From Bacillus sp. NTK074B (GTDB lineage Bacteria; Bacillota; Bacilli; Bacillales; Bacillaceae_B), in assembly GCF_017303375.1 (NCBI RefSeq), contig NZ_JAFKOH010000005.1, forward strand, positions 62,001 to 126,000: DNA of 64,000 bases. Reading direction: 5' to 3'. Shown piece after piece: positions 8,487 to 17,704 of this stretch (within the stretch, counting starts at the first letter, position 1; the number at the start of each line of letters is the position of its first letter). Made by a program: the position numbers and the translations under genes. The notes beneath the pieces are model-generated. The model ran no database searches. It was not told where the DNA came from and saw only the letters and a program-made list of their open reading frames with translations.

Positions 8487-9773
8487 TTACATCATATCCT
8501 CTTCTTGGAATGACTTCGTTCTCTTGAACTGCCAGATTGCTACAGTGATCACGATGATGGACAATAATACTGTAATGGCTGCAGCTTTCGAATACTGTGC
8601 GGATGTCATCGTCAGACTGTAGATCCAGGATATCAGGATATCCGTCCCACCTGCATTTTGGCCGGTTAAAGCCGGTCCACCGCCGTTGAATAAGTAAATC
8701 ACGTTGAAGTTATTAAAGTTAAACGTATATTGCGTAATGATGATGGGTGCCGTTGCAAAAAGAACAAGGGGCAGCGTAATATTCTTAAACTTTTGAAAAG
8801 CGGATGCCCCGTCCACCGTTGCTGCCTCATAAAGCTCATCAGGAATCGATTGAAGAACCCCCGTTGTCATGGCAAAGATGAATGGGAAACCAAGCCAAGC
8901 CTGAATTCCAATCAGAGCAATTCGTGTATACATCGGTTCGGTCATCCAAGGTAAGTCTTCAATGCCGAAGAACCCCAGGATGTCACGATTGATCGTTCCG
9001 AATGATTCATTGAACATACCGGCGAAAACAAGAACCGAAACGAAAGCCGGGATCGCCCAAGGTAGTATGAACACCGTACGGATGATGGCTTTCCCTTTTA
9101 AGTCCTTTTGGTTAACGAGTATGGCGAGGAATACACCAAGTGCCACTTGAAGAGTTGTCGCACCGAACGTCCAGACAAGCGTCCAGGCAAGCACCGTAAT
9201 GAATGTTTCTCTCCACATATCAATCTTAAAAATATCAACAAAGTTTTGAAACCCTACCCAGTCGACTAACTTGGCAGGCGGTGAATGATACAAATCGTAG
9301 TTAGTAAACGCTAATAAGACGACAAAGATAATCGGGAAGATAACGACGAATACAAGAAGCAAGAATCCCGGTGACATGATGAGATACGGAAATCCATTAT
9401 CAATCAGATTTCTGTACTGTTCCCGGATCGTGCTGGGCTTCTCACCCCTGTCTCTCTTTTCTCCATTTTTATATGCGTCCCGAAGATTGAAAAGGTAAAA
9501 GCCGATTCCTAAAATACATACAATGATGGCGAGAATACCGTATACCATTAAGAAAATGGAATGGTCTCCATATGAAATGTCTGTCCCAAGGGTCGTGATC
9601 CCCCATAATCCATAGCCGATTAAATCACGGAAGACAAGGATAAAAGCAGCTGTCATGATGAGGAAAAATCCGCCTTTTAGAAACTGTCTATGATACATCT
9701 GACCTAATCCAGGGATTAGGGAAAGGGCCAGTGCAGTTTTTCTTTTGTTTGTTTGATAGGATTGTTGCTCCAT
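8487..9773 (-). CDS. malF: maltodextrin ABC transporter permease MalF
   Basis: A 428-residue permease whose N-terminal 120 residues hold extra membrane helices before the permease core, as in B. subtilis MdxF. The EAA loop reads ELYEAATVDGASAFQKFKNI (around residues 315-335). The N-terminus contains LIPGLGQMYHRQF, a small motif common at the start of such permeases. AAAGGGG precedes the ATG. It pairs with MalG and receives sugar from MalE. Two hairpins lie between malE and this gene. Confidence 0.93.
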   Translation of the reverse strand: MEQQSYQTNKRKTALALSLIPGLGQMYHRQFLKGGFFLIMTAAFILVFRDLIGYGLWGITTLGTDISYGDHSIFLMVYGILAIIVCILGIGFYLFNLRDAYKNGEKRDRGEKPSTIREQYRNLIDNGFPYLIMSPGFLLLVFVVIFPIIFVVLLAFTNYDLYHSPPAKLVDWVGFQNFVDIFKIDMWRETFITVLAWTLVWTFGATTLQVALGVFLAILVNQKDLKGKAIIRTVFILPWAIPAFVSVLVFAGMFNESFGTINRDILGFFGIEDLPWMTEPMYTRIALIGIQAWLGFPFIFAMTTGVLQSIPDELYEAATVDGASAFQKFKNITLPLVLFATAPIIITQYTFNFNNFNVIYLFNGGGPALTGQNAGGTDILISWIYSLTMTSAQYSKAAAITVLLSIIVITVAIWQFKRTKSFQEEDMM

Positions 9774-9818
9774 CCTATATTCCCCTTTCTACGTTCACAA
9801 TTTTGATAAGCTTCAAGA

Positions 9819-9914
9819 GCTTTTTAAGAAAAGAACTACATTTTTCCCTTAAAAAGCCCTGGAATGGTCTTTAAAAGGATAGCAGTACCTCTCAAGATGA
9901 GAAGGTACCGCTAT
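9819..9914 (-). terminator. two intercistronic hairpins between malE and malF
   Basis: Arms 9819-9828 and 9848-9857 (GCTTTTTAAG and its complement) form one stem, and 9879-9914 forms a second (ATAGC...GCTAT with an inner GTACCT/AGGTAC). Neither has a strong T-tract on the minus strand. They probably cause partial termination or protect malE mRNA, so that the binding protein is made in excess, as in other mal operons. Confidence 0.6.
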
Positions 9915-9922
9915 GTAAGTGA

Positions 9923-11197
9923 TTAGTTGGAATGACCTGCTTTGATTTTTTCTTCAATTTGCTTCACTGCTGCATCAAGTGCCGCTTTTGGTTCTTGCTT
10001 ACCTGTTACAACCGTTTGAAGGGAATCAGCCATAGGGTCCCATACTTCACCCATTTCAGGGATGTTCGGCATTGGAACAGCATATTGAGATTGCTCGGCA
10101 ACCGCTTTTGCTCCCGGATTGTCAGCAATAGCTGGATCGTCGATCAAACCTTCGTTTGTTGGAACTTCCTGAGTTTGTTCGAAACGTAACTTTGCATACT
10201 CATCTTGAGTGATGAACTCAATGAATTTTTGAGCCCATTCTTTATTTTCAGAGTAGCCTGACACATGCCATCCTTTAACACCCATGAACGTTTTCATCGG
10301 CTCACCGTTTGGAAGCTTAGGCATGGCAGAGATACCGATGTCGATGCCGGCATCTTTATAGCCTTGGAAAGACCAAGGTCCGTTCATGACAGATGCCACT
10401 TTTCCTTCTCCGAAAAGACCGTCAAGTGCCGATCCACCATTTTCCCCGATGATTCCTTTAGGGAATAGTCCTTCTTTGTACCATTTTTGAATATATTCAG
10501 TACCTTCAACAGCACCTTCATTGTTTAAGCCAAGATCTTTCGCATCCAGTGCTCCGTCTTTTTCAGCAAATACATATCCGCCGAATCCACCAATCGGTGC
10601 ATGTGCGAAATAGAAGTTATCCCAAAGTGCTAAGAAACCATATTTTCCGTCTTTTGTGAAATCTTTAGAGAAAGTGTAAACCTCATCCATTGTCTTTGGT
10701 GCTTCTTCCATCAACGCTTTGTTGTAAACAAATACAGGCGTTTCAGAAGATTTTGGAAGACCATATAACTTCCCATCATAATTTTCAGCTGTCATAGAAG
10801 ACTCCGTGAAACGTTTTTCAATGTCCCCATCCACTTCTAAAGGAGCGATATGCCCTGCAAGAGCAAGCTCACCGATTTGGTCATGTGGTAATGTCAATAC
10901 GTCCGGGCCAGTTCCTGCAGGACCGTCTAAACGTAGTTGTTCTTTCATTTTAGAAGCCATTTCGACTTCTTTCACGTCAACCTTGATGCCTGTTTCTTCC
11001 TCGAACTTGGCACCTACTTCATCTAGCCAACCGGATTTTTCTTTATCTTCCCAGACAACCAGCTTTTCAGGTTTGTTCGCATCGTCAGCTTTTTTCTCTC
11101 CGCTGTCACCCGATCCTTCCTCACGGTTTGGACCACAAGCAGCGAGCGCCCCTAATACAAGCATGATTACCATCAACAATGATAACGCTTTCTTCAT
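9923..11197 (-). CDS. malE: maltodextrin-binding lipoprotein MalE
   Basis: A 424-residue extracellular solute-binding protein. A lipoprotein signal peptide ends in LAAC with the lipidated cysteine at residue 21, followed by a Gly/Ser/Glu/Asp linker to about residue 45. The body has the family-1 binding protein fold, with TGPDVLTLPHDQIGELA and an NGPWSFQGY segment typical of maltose-binding proteins. It is the first gene of the operon and follows a strong promoter with operator-like sites. It captures maltodextrins outside the membrane and delivers them to MalF/G. B. subtilis name mdxE. Confidence 0.94.
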   Translation of the reverse strand: MKKALSLLMVIMLVLGALAACGPNREEGSGDSGEKKADDANKPEKLVVWEDKEKSGWLDEVGAKFEEETGIKVDVKEVEMASKMKEQLRLDGPAGTGPDVLTLPHDQIGELALAGHIAPLEVDGDIEKRFTESSMTAENYDGKLYGLPKSSETPVFVYNKALMEEAPKTMDEVYTFSKDFTKDGKYGFLALWDNFYFAHAPIGGFGGYVFAEKDGALDAKDLGLNNEGAVEGTEYIQKWYKEGLFPKGIIGENGGSALDGLFGEGKVASVMNGPWSFQGYKDAGIDIGISAMPKLPNGEPMKTFMGVKGWHVSGYSENKEWAQKFIEFITQDEYAKLRFEQTQEVPTNEGLIDDPAIADNPGAKAVAEQSQYAVPMPNIPEMGEVWDPMADSLQTVVTGKQEPKAALDAAVKQIEEKIKAGHSN

Positions 11198-11244
11198 CTC
11201 GACCCCTCCTAAATATGTTAAAACTATCGATTCAACTTACAGAT

Positions 11245-11320
11245 TGAACAAACGCTTGCACACCCTATCAAAAAAACTCAAAAGATATCGCTTACATATT
11301 TTTGTGAAAACGATTGCACA
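11245..11320 (-). promoter_or_regulatory. cluster of CG-centred operator/cre-like sites
   Basis: Three imperfect palindromes centred on CG lie between malE and its -10: at 11245-11262 (core CAAACGCTTG), at 11283-11296 (core ATATCGCTTACA, 12 of 14 to cre) and at 11303-11320 (TGTGAAAACGATTGCACA, 13 of 14 to cre in its inner part). All are downstream of the malE -10, where a bound MalR or CcpA would block transcription. Confidence 0.55.
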
Positions 11321-11331
11321 ACCTATCTCTT

Positions 11332-11359
11332 ATTATACAAACTATAATCCTTTTGACAA
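11332..11359 (-). promoter_or_regulatory. sigma-A promoter of the malEFG operon
   Basis: On the minus strand TTGTCA (11359-11354), a 16-base spacer and a perfect TATAAT (11337-11332). The transcript would start close to 11325, inside the operator cluster. Confidence 0.7.
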
Positions 11360-11428
11360 TACTTTTTTGAATTTTTTTTAATAGTTAATAGAAAAAAGAA
11401 AACGGTTTATTCCTTTACTATCGTATTA

Positions 11429-11457
11429 TTGACATAGAAGCTTGTTTAGAATACTCT
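11429..11457 (+). promoter_or_regulatory. candidate promoter of the GH13_20 gene
   Basis: A perfect TTGACA at 11429-11434 is followed after 17 bases by TACTCT (three of six). Another TTGACA at 11353-11358 has no good -10 at standard spacing. Confidence 0.35.
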
Positions 11458-11476
11458 TTAATGGAAATAGAAATGA

Positions 11477-13252
<1,776 letters not shown>

Positions 13253-13270
13253 AATGCACTCACTAATTAC

Positions 13271-13296
13271 GGGACTACACCTCTATGGGTAGTCCC
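13271..13296 (+). terminator. weak hairpin after the GH13_20 gene
   Basis: GGGACTA at 13271-13277 pairs with TAGTCCC at 13290-13296; the T-tract after it is poor. A second small stem, TGGCC/GGCCA, lies at 13316-13333. Confidence 0.5.
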
Positions 13297-13350
13297 ATTA
13301 TCTGTTTAAGAAGACTGGCCTCCCTTCAGGCCAACTAAAGGAGGACACGT

Positions 13351-14706
13351 ATGAGCAAGAATCAAAAGAACATGACCCTATTCGCATTGACCTGGCCGAT
13401 TTTCATAGAAATATTCCTTCACATGCTCATGGGGAACGCGGACACATTAATGCTGAGTCAATACTCGGACGACTCAGTTGCGGCTGTCGGGGTGTCCAAC
13501 CAGATCCTTTCTCTTATCATAGTGATGTTCGGGTTTGTTGCAACGGGTACCGCCATCCTTGTCGCCCAGCATTTAGGAGCCGAAGAAAATCGAATGGCCG
13601 GGGAAGTTTCCATCGTTTCCATTGCCGTCAATCTGGTATTCGGGATATTACTGAGTATAGCCCTAGTATTTTTCAGCAAACCGATCCTTCTATCAATGGA
13701 TCTTCCACGTCCTCTCATAAGTGAGGCCTCTTCCTATTTAAAGATCGTAGGAGGGTTCGCTTTCATACAGGCCCTGATCATGACAGCAGGCGCCATCATG
13801 AGAAGCTACGGCTATACGAAAGATGCCATGTATATCACAATCGGAATGAATATCATCAATGTTATCGGGAACTATTTATTCATTTTCGGACCATTAGGCG
13901 TACCCGTGCTGGGGGTAGAAGGGGTGGCGATTTCCACCATTACCTCAAGAATGATCGGACTCATTGTTAGTCTTATCGTCATATGGAAGCGAATACCAAG
14001 CGCTCTTCCACTCGGGGCATTATTCCGCCTTCCTATGTTCCATGTTAAGAATCTTTTGCGCATCGGGATCCCCTCTGCCGGAGAACATCTGTCCTACAAT
14101 GGATCTCAGATGGTTATTACGTATTTCATTGCAAGCATCGGAACCAATGCACTGACGACAAAGGTTTATGCCCAGAATCTTATGATGTTCATCTTTTTAT
14201 TCAGTGTGGCCATCAGCCAGGGAACACAGATCATCATCGGACATATGGTTGGAGCGAAGGATTTTGACAGTGCCTACGATCGTTGCTTAAAAAGCTTGAA
14301 AATCGCCATTGTTATCTCTCTTATCATGGCTGGTATATTTTCCTTAGCCGCAGAACCGCTCCTCCGGATTTTCACGAGCAACGAAGAAATCATTTCTCTC
14401 GGTAAGACCTTGATTTACCTGACGATCATTCTTGAACCGGGAAGAAGCTTTAACCTGGTGGTCATCAACGCACTCAGGGCAACAGGCGATGTACGGTTCC
14501 CCGTTTATATGGGGATTTTGTCCATGTGGGGAGTCAGCGTCACCCTCTCCTATATACTTGGAATCTGGTTCGGCCTCGGACTGATCGGAATCTGGATCTC
14601 TTTCATAGCAGACGAATGGCTGAGGGGAATCATCATGCTCAAACGCTGGCGATCCAAAGTTTGGATCCACAAACGCCTCACCCAAAGTGACAGAGACGCC
14701 ATTTAG
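13351..14706 (+). CDS. MATE family efflux transporter
   Basis: A 451-residue protein with twelve predicted membrane helices and MATE features: an N-terminal helix holding NADTLMLSQYSDDSVAAVGVS, the paired GTNALTTKVYAQNLMMF region that starts the second half near residue 265, and ISQGTQIIIGHMVG. Such proteins export cationic drugs or metabolites with Na+ or H+ influx. AAGGAGG precedes the ATG. It lies 98 bases after the GH13_20 gene behind only a weak hairpin. No neighbour suggests its substrate. Confidence 0.9.
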   Translation: MSKNQKNMTLFALTWPIFIEIFLHMLMGNADTLMLSQYSDDSVAAVGVSNQILSLIIVMFGFVATGTAILVAQHLGAEENRMAGEVSIVSIAVNLVFGILLSIALVFFSKPILLSMDLPRPLISEASSYLKIVGGFAFIQALIMTAGAIMRSYGYTKDAMYITIGMNIINVIGNYLFIFGPLGVPVLGVEGVAISTITSRMIGLIVSLIVIWKRIPSALPLGALFRLPMFHVKNLLRIGIPSAGEHLSYNGSQMVITYFIASIGTNALTTKVYAQNLMMFIFLFSVAISQGTQIIIGHMVGAKDFDSAYDRCLKSLKIAIVISLIMAGIFSLAAEPLLRIFTSNEEIISLGKTLIYLTIILEPGRSFNLVVINALRATGDVRFPVYMGILSMWGVSVTLSYILGIWFGLGLIGIWISFIADEWLRGIIMLKRWRSKVWIHKRLTQSDRDAI

Positions 14707-14735
14707 AGGGACGAACCTTCCGCCCCACCCAATAG

Positions 14736-14766
14736 AGTCAGCTCGTAAACCGAGCTGACTTTTTTT
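14736..14766 (+). terminator. terminator of the MATE gene
   Basis: Perfect 10-base arms AGTCAGCTCG (14736-14745) and CGAGCTGACT (14751-14760), then six T. Confidence 0.92.
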
Positions 14767-14772
14767 ATCCTG

Positions 14773-14831
14773 TAATGTAAGCGCACACAAAGATGTATGT
14801 TAGATTTTTTTACATAAAAACGCTTACATTA
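14773..14831. promoter_or_regulatory. inverted repeat with cre-like halves around a TnrA box
   Basis: TAATGTAAGCG at 14773-14783 and its exact complement CGCTTACATTA at 14821-14831 flank the upstream TnrA box. Read outward or inward, each half gives a cre-like 14-mer with one mismatch (TGTAAGCGCACACA; TGTAAGCGTTTTTA on the minus strand). It could be a CcpA target or a hairpin that masks the box. Confidence 0.45.
14798..14814 (+). promoter_or_regulatory. TnrA/GlnR box 1 upstream of glnK-amtB
   Basis: TGTTAGATTTTTTTACA fits the TGTNA-N7-TNACA consensus exactly. It lies upstream of the -35. Confidence 0.75.
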
Positions 14832-14842
14832 CTAATTAACAC

Positions 14843-14871
14843 TTGAACTTTTGTTATTTTCTGAATATGAT
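14843..14871 (+). promoter_or_regulatory. promoter of glnK-amtB
   Basis: TTGAAC at 14843-14848, 17 bases, TATGAT at 14866-14871; both boxes match at five of six or better. Confidence 0.6.
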
Positions 14872-14890
14872 AAATAATATAACTTATTCA

Positions 14891-14907
14891 TGTGACAAAA
14901 ACTAACA
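14891..14907 (+). promoter_or_regulatory. TnrA/GlnR box 2 downstream of the promoter
   Basis: TGTGACAAAAACTAACA fits TGTNA-N7-TNACA exactly. It lies about 20-36 bases after the -10 and so would repress by blocking the polymerase, while box 1 could activate. Confidence 0.7.
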
Positions 14908-14956
14908 TCAAAGAATAGAGATATTGAATAACCCATTCTAAAAGGAGGAGTAAATT

Positions 14957-15298
14957 ATGAAAAAAGTAGAAGCGATCATTCGGGCAGAAGCTTTTTTGTC
15001 ATTACGAGAAGCATTATGTCTTCGCGGATTCAGCGGACTGACCGTATCGGAAGCTGCTGGTTGCGGAAAACAAAAAGGAAAACAGGGAATATTCAGGGGA
15101 AACAAATTTGAACTTCAACTGGTTCCCCGGATCAAAGTGGAAATGATTGTGGATGACGGGCAAGTGGAAGATATCATCGACCTGATCGTGGAGCATTGCA
15201 GTACTGAAACTGTAGGAGACGGAAAGATTTTCATCTATCCAGTTGAAGAAGTCATTCGAATTCGCACGGGTGAACGTGGAAGAAAAGCAGTCTTATAG
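14957..15298 (+). CDS. glnK: P-II nitrogen regulatory protein GlnK
   Basis: A 113-residue P-II protein. The C-terminal GDGKIFIYPVEEVIRIRTGE signature is intact and the T-loop runs from about AGCGKQKGK to LQLVPRI. The position of the E. coli uridylylated Tyr51 holds Phe (RGNKF), so this form should not be uridylylated, as for other Bacillus GlnK proteins. It binds ATP/ADP and 2-oxoglutarate and gates or recruits partners at AmtB. Here glnK precedes amtB, whereas B. subtilis has amtB (nrgA) first. AAGGAGGAG precedes the ATG. Confidence 0.93.
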   Translation: MKKVEAIIRAEAFLSLREALCLRGFSGLTVSEAAGCGKQKGKQGIFRGNKFELQLVPRIKVEMIVDDGQVEDIIDLIVEHCSTETVGDGKIFIYPVEEVIRIRTGERGRKAVL

Positions 15299-15359
15299 CC
15301 TACCGCTCATCACCTTCGTTACTTCAGCCACGGCTAAACTCATTTTTGGAGGGATACCA

Positions 15360-16745
15360 TTGATTAAAAAAATTTCAGCTCTTGTATTTCTGTCATTGTT
15401 CGTAAGCTCCACTGCATTCGCAGCTGCACCTACTGCGGAATCGGTTCAGGCATCCGTAGACTCTCTTTGGGTCATGATTGCTGCCATACTTGTGTTTTTC
15501 ATGCACGCCGGTTTCGCAATGGTTGAAACTGGATTCACCCGTGCCAAGAACTCTCTCAATATATTAATGAAAAATTTCCTGACCGTTGCCATTGCATCCG
15601 TCCTGTATTTCATCGTAGGGTTCGGCTTTATGTTCGGGGGATCAACGGGTGGAATCATTGGATCTGATAGCTTTTTCCTGTCAGGACGTGAGGATATTGG
15701 CTTCTTCCTATTCCAATCTGTTTTCGCCGCTACCTGTGCGACGATCATATCGGGGGCAGTAGCTGAAAGAATGAAACTAAAGAGCTATATCCTTTTGACC
15801 GTTGCCATGACGGGAATCATCTATCCAATTGTTGGCCATTGGGTATGGGGAGGCGGATGGTTGTCGGAGCTTGGATTCGTCGATTTCGCCGGCTCTACCG
15901 TCGTCCATTTAACAGGTGCTGTGGGAGCCTTCATTACTGTCTTATTCCTTGGAGCCCGCATAGGCAAATACACCAAAGGTAAAGTGAATGTCATTCCTGG
16001 TCATAATATACCAATCGGCGCCCTTGGCGTATTCATCCTTTGGTTTGGATGGTTCGGCTTTAACGGCGGCAGCAGTCTGGCAGCTGATCCCGCCCTTGTT
16101 CCTCAGGTCATCACTACAACCTTATTCTCAGCATCTGCTGCCATTCTTTCATCCGCTTTTTATACGCTGATCCGATTCAAACGAATCGATCCATCCCTAA
16201 CGCTTAACGGTGCCCTTGGTGGACTGGTCGGGATCACTGCCGGTTGTGCCAACGTGTCACTTGTGGGTTCTCTCATTATCGGTCTTATTGCCGGGGTCAT
16301 CCTTGTTGAAGCCGTGACGTTCATCGATTCGAAATTGAAAGTAGATGATCCTGTCGGTGCCATTGCAGTGCATGGAATCTGTGGGATTTGGGGAACGTTT
16401 GCTGTAGGATTATTTGATATTCAAAACGGGTTACTTTATGGCGGAGGGGCCTCATTAGTAGCCACTCAAGCACTTGGTGTGTTAGCAGTCATTGCCTGGA
16501 CGTCCATTAGTGTCGGAGGGTTTCTTTACATCGTAACGAGAGTATCAAGTATCCGCGTATCACGTGAAGAAGAGCTATCAGGATTGGACTTTACAGAACA
16601 TGGGTCCAATGCCTACGAACTAAAAGATACAGTGCTGGAATCAAACGTTTCTTCTGCTTCACCATTCGGGTCTGATTTAGTGGATCGCTTGAACTCAATC
16701 GGAACGGGCAAAGTAAGGGACATGAATCAAAGGAATACGATATAG
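15360..16745 (+). CDS. amtB: ammonium transporter AmtB
   Basis: A 461-residue Amt channel. The TTG at 15360 is chosen because GGAGGG at 15348-15353 precedes it and translation then starts with a good signal peptide (MIKKISALVFLSLFVSSTAFA); the longer frame would run into glnK. The family signature DFAGSTVVHLTGAVGA (around residue 180) and the FMHAGFAMVETGF helix are present, with eleven membrane helices expected. A C-terminal tail of about 60 polar residues is the usual GlnK contact site. It is cotranscribed with glnK, 61 bases downstream, and controlled by the TnrA-type sites. Confidence 0.94.
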   Translation: MIKKISALVFLSLFVSSTAFAAAPTAESVQASVDSLWVMIAAILVFFMHAGFAMVETGFTRAKNSLNILMKNFLTVAIASVLYFIVGFGFMFGGSTGGIIGSDSFFLSGREDIGFFLFQSVFAATCATIISGAVAERMKLKSYILLTVAMTGIIYPIVGHWVWGGGWLSELGFVDFAGSTVVHLTGAVGAFITVLFLGARIGKYTKGKVNVIPGHNIPIGALGVFILWFGWFGFNGGSSLAADPALVPQVITTTLFSASAAILSSAFYTLIRFKRIDPSLTLNGALGGLVGITAGCANVSLVGSLIIGLIAGVILVEAVTFIDSKLKVDDPVGAIAVHGICGIWGTFAVGLFDIQNGLLYGGGASLVATQALGVLAVIAWTSISVGGFLYIVTRVSSIRVSREEELSGLDFTEHGSNAYELKDTVLESNVSSASPFGSDLVDRLNSIGTGKVRDMNQRNTI

Positions 16746-16755
16746 ATACGGACAG

Positions 16756-16784
16756 GAGCTGCTCATAAGCGGCTCTCTTTTTTA
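16756..16784 (+). terminator. terminator of amtB
   Basis: GAGCTGCT (16756-16763) pairs with AGCGGCTC (16768-16775) with one G-U pair, then CTTTTTT. Confidence 0.75.
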
Positions 16785-16822
16785 TTTTAATACTTTTTCA
16801 CGAAGCTTGAACCACACAAACA

Positions 16823-16866
16823 TAAGCTCATATGGAAGGCTTTCCTGCAGCCTCCATATGAGCTTA
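16823..16866. terminator. long hairpin directly after crtM
   Basis: TAAGCTCATATGGA (16823-16836) pairs with 16853-16866, extended inward by AGGCT/AGCCT. No T run follows on the minus strand, so it may stabilise mRNA rather than terminate. Confidence 0.55.
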
Positions 16867-16867
16867 C

Positions 16868-17704
16868 TTATGAAATACTCGATATGATTTTCTCTTTTGC
16901 ATCTTTAGAAACAAAGTGTTTCTTGGAAAAAACATTGTAGTGATTATTTCTCACCTCATCCAGGATCGCCCGGTATAATAAGGCAGCACCCTTCACGGGG
17001 GTTCTTGAATAAACAGGATAAAGGTTCATCGTGCGGAAGGCTTTTTCATAATAGCCTTCCGCTACACCGGCCATTTCTTCCCACAGGGACTGAAAGGCAT
17101 CATCGTTTCTATATTCCATCAAATCCGTAACGGTATATTCATATTTCACTAACAAATCCTGCGGAATATATAGTCTTCCTCTTTCCAGATCCTCGCCGAT
17201 ATCCCTTAGTATATTGGTAAGCTGCATGGCATACCCCAAATAAATTCCATCTTCCCTCAAATGCTGTTCTTTCCCTGGAGCAAGTATAGGAAGGAGCATT
17301 AATCCGACTGTGCTCGCTACGTGATAGGAATAATCCAGCACATCTTCCATATTCACATATACCCTTTCGCTGAGATCCATCCTTTGGCCCCTGATCATAT
17401 CACGGAAAGCCTGCACGTCCATATTGAAACGCTTAAACACATCATCCAATGCAATCCACATTGGCTGATCATGATTGTAAAACCCGGTTAAAAAAGATTC
17501 AAACTCCAATTCGAATTGTCGCAATTCATCAAAAGGACTTGTGCCCTCATCAACGATATCATCTACTTTGCGACAAAATGCATATACAGCCCAAACGGCC
17601 TTCTTTTGATCTTTCGGTAAAAGAGAGAACGCTCTGTAAAATGTTTTGGAATGAAGCTTAATGATATTTTCACAATGATCGTATGCTTCCAAGATCCTGT
17701 TCAT
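16868..17704 (-). CDS. crtM: squalene/phytoene synthase family, dehydrosqualene synthase CrtM
   Basis: A 278-residue prenyl synthase of the CrtM/YisP family. Both aspartate-rich motifs are present: DDIVD at residues 48-52 and NILRDIGED at 164-172, needed for binding two prenyl diphosphates through magnesium. The positions match S. aureus CrtM, so condensation of two farnesyl diphosphates to dehydrosqualene is likely. The ATG at 17704 gives the family N-terminus and overlaps the end of the upstream desaturase gene by 35 bases; the reading frame extends further upstream but without family similarity. B. subtilis has a lone yisP near asnO; here the synthase sits with two CrtN-type enzymes. Confidence 0.88.
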   Translation of the reverse strand: MNRILEAYDHCENIIKLHSKTFYRAFSLLPKDQKKAVWAVYAFCRKVDDIVDEGTSPFDELRQFELEFESFLTGFYNHDQPMWIALDDVFKRFNMDVQAFRDMIRGQRMDLSERVYVNMEDVLDYSYHVASTVGLMLLPILAPGKEQHLREDGIYLGYAMQLTNILRDIGEDLERGRLYIPQDLLVKYEYTVTDLMEYRNDDAFQSLWEEMAGVAEGYYEKAFRTMNLYPVYSRTPVKGAALLYRAILDEVRNNHYNVFSKKHFVSKDAKEKIISSIS

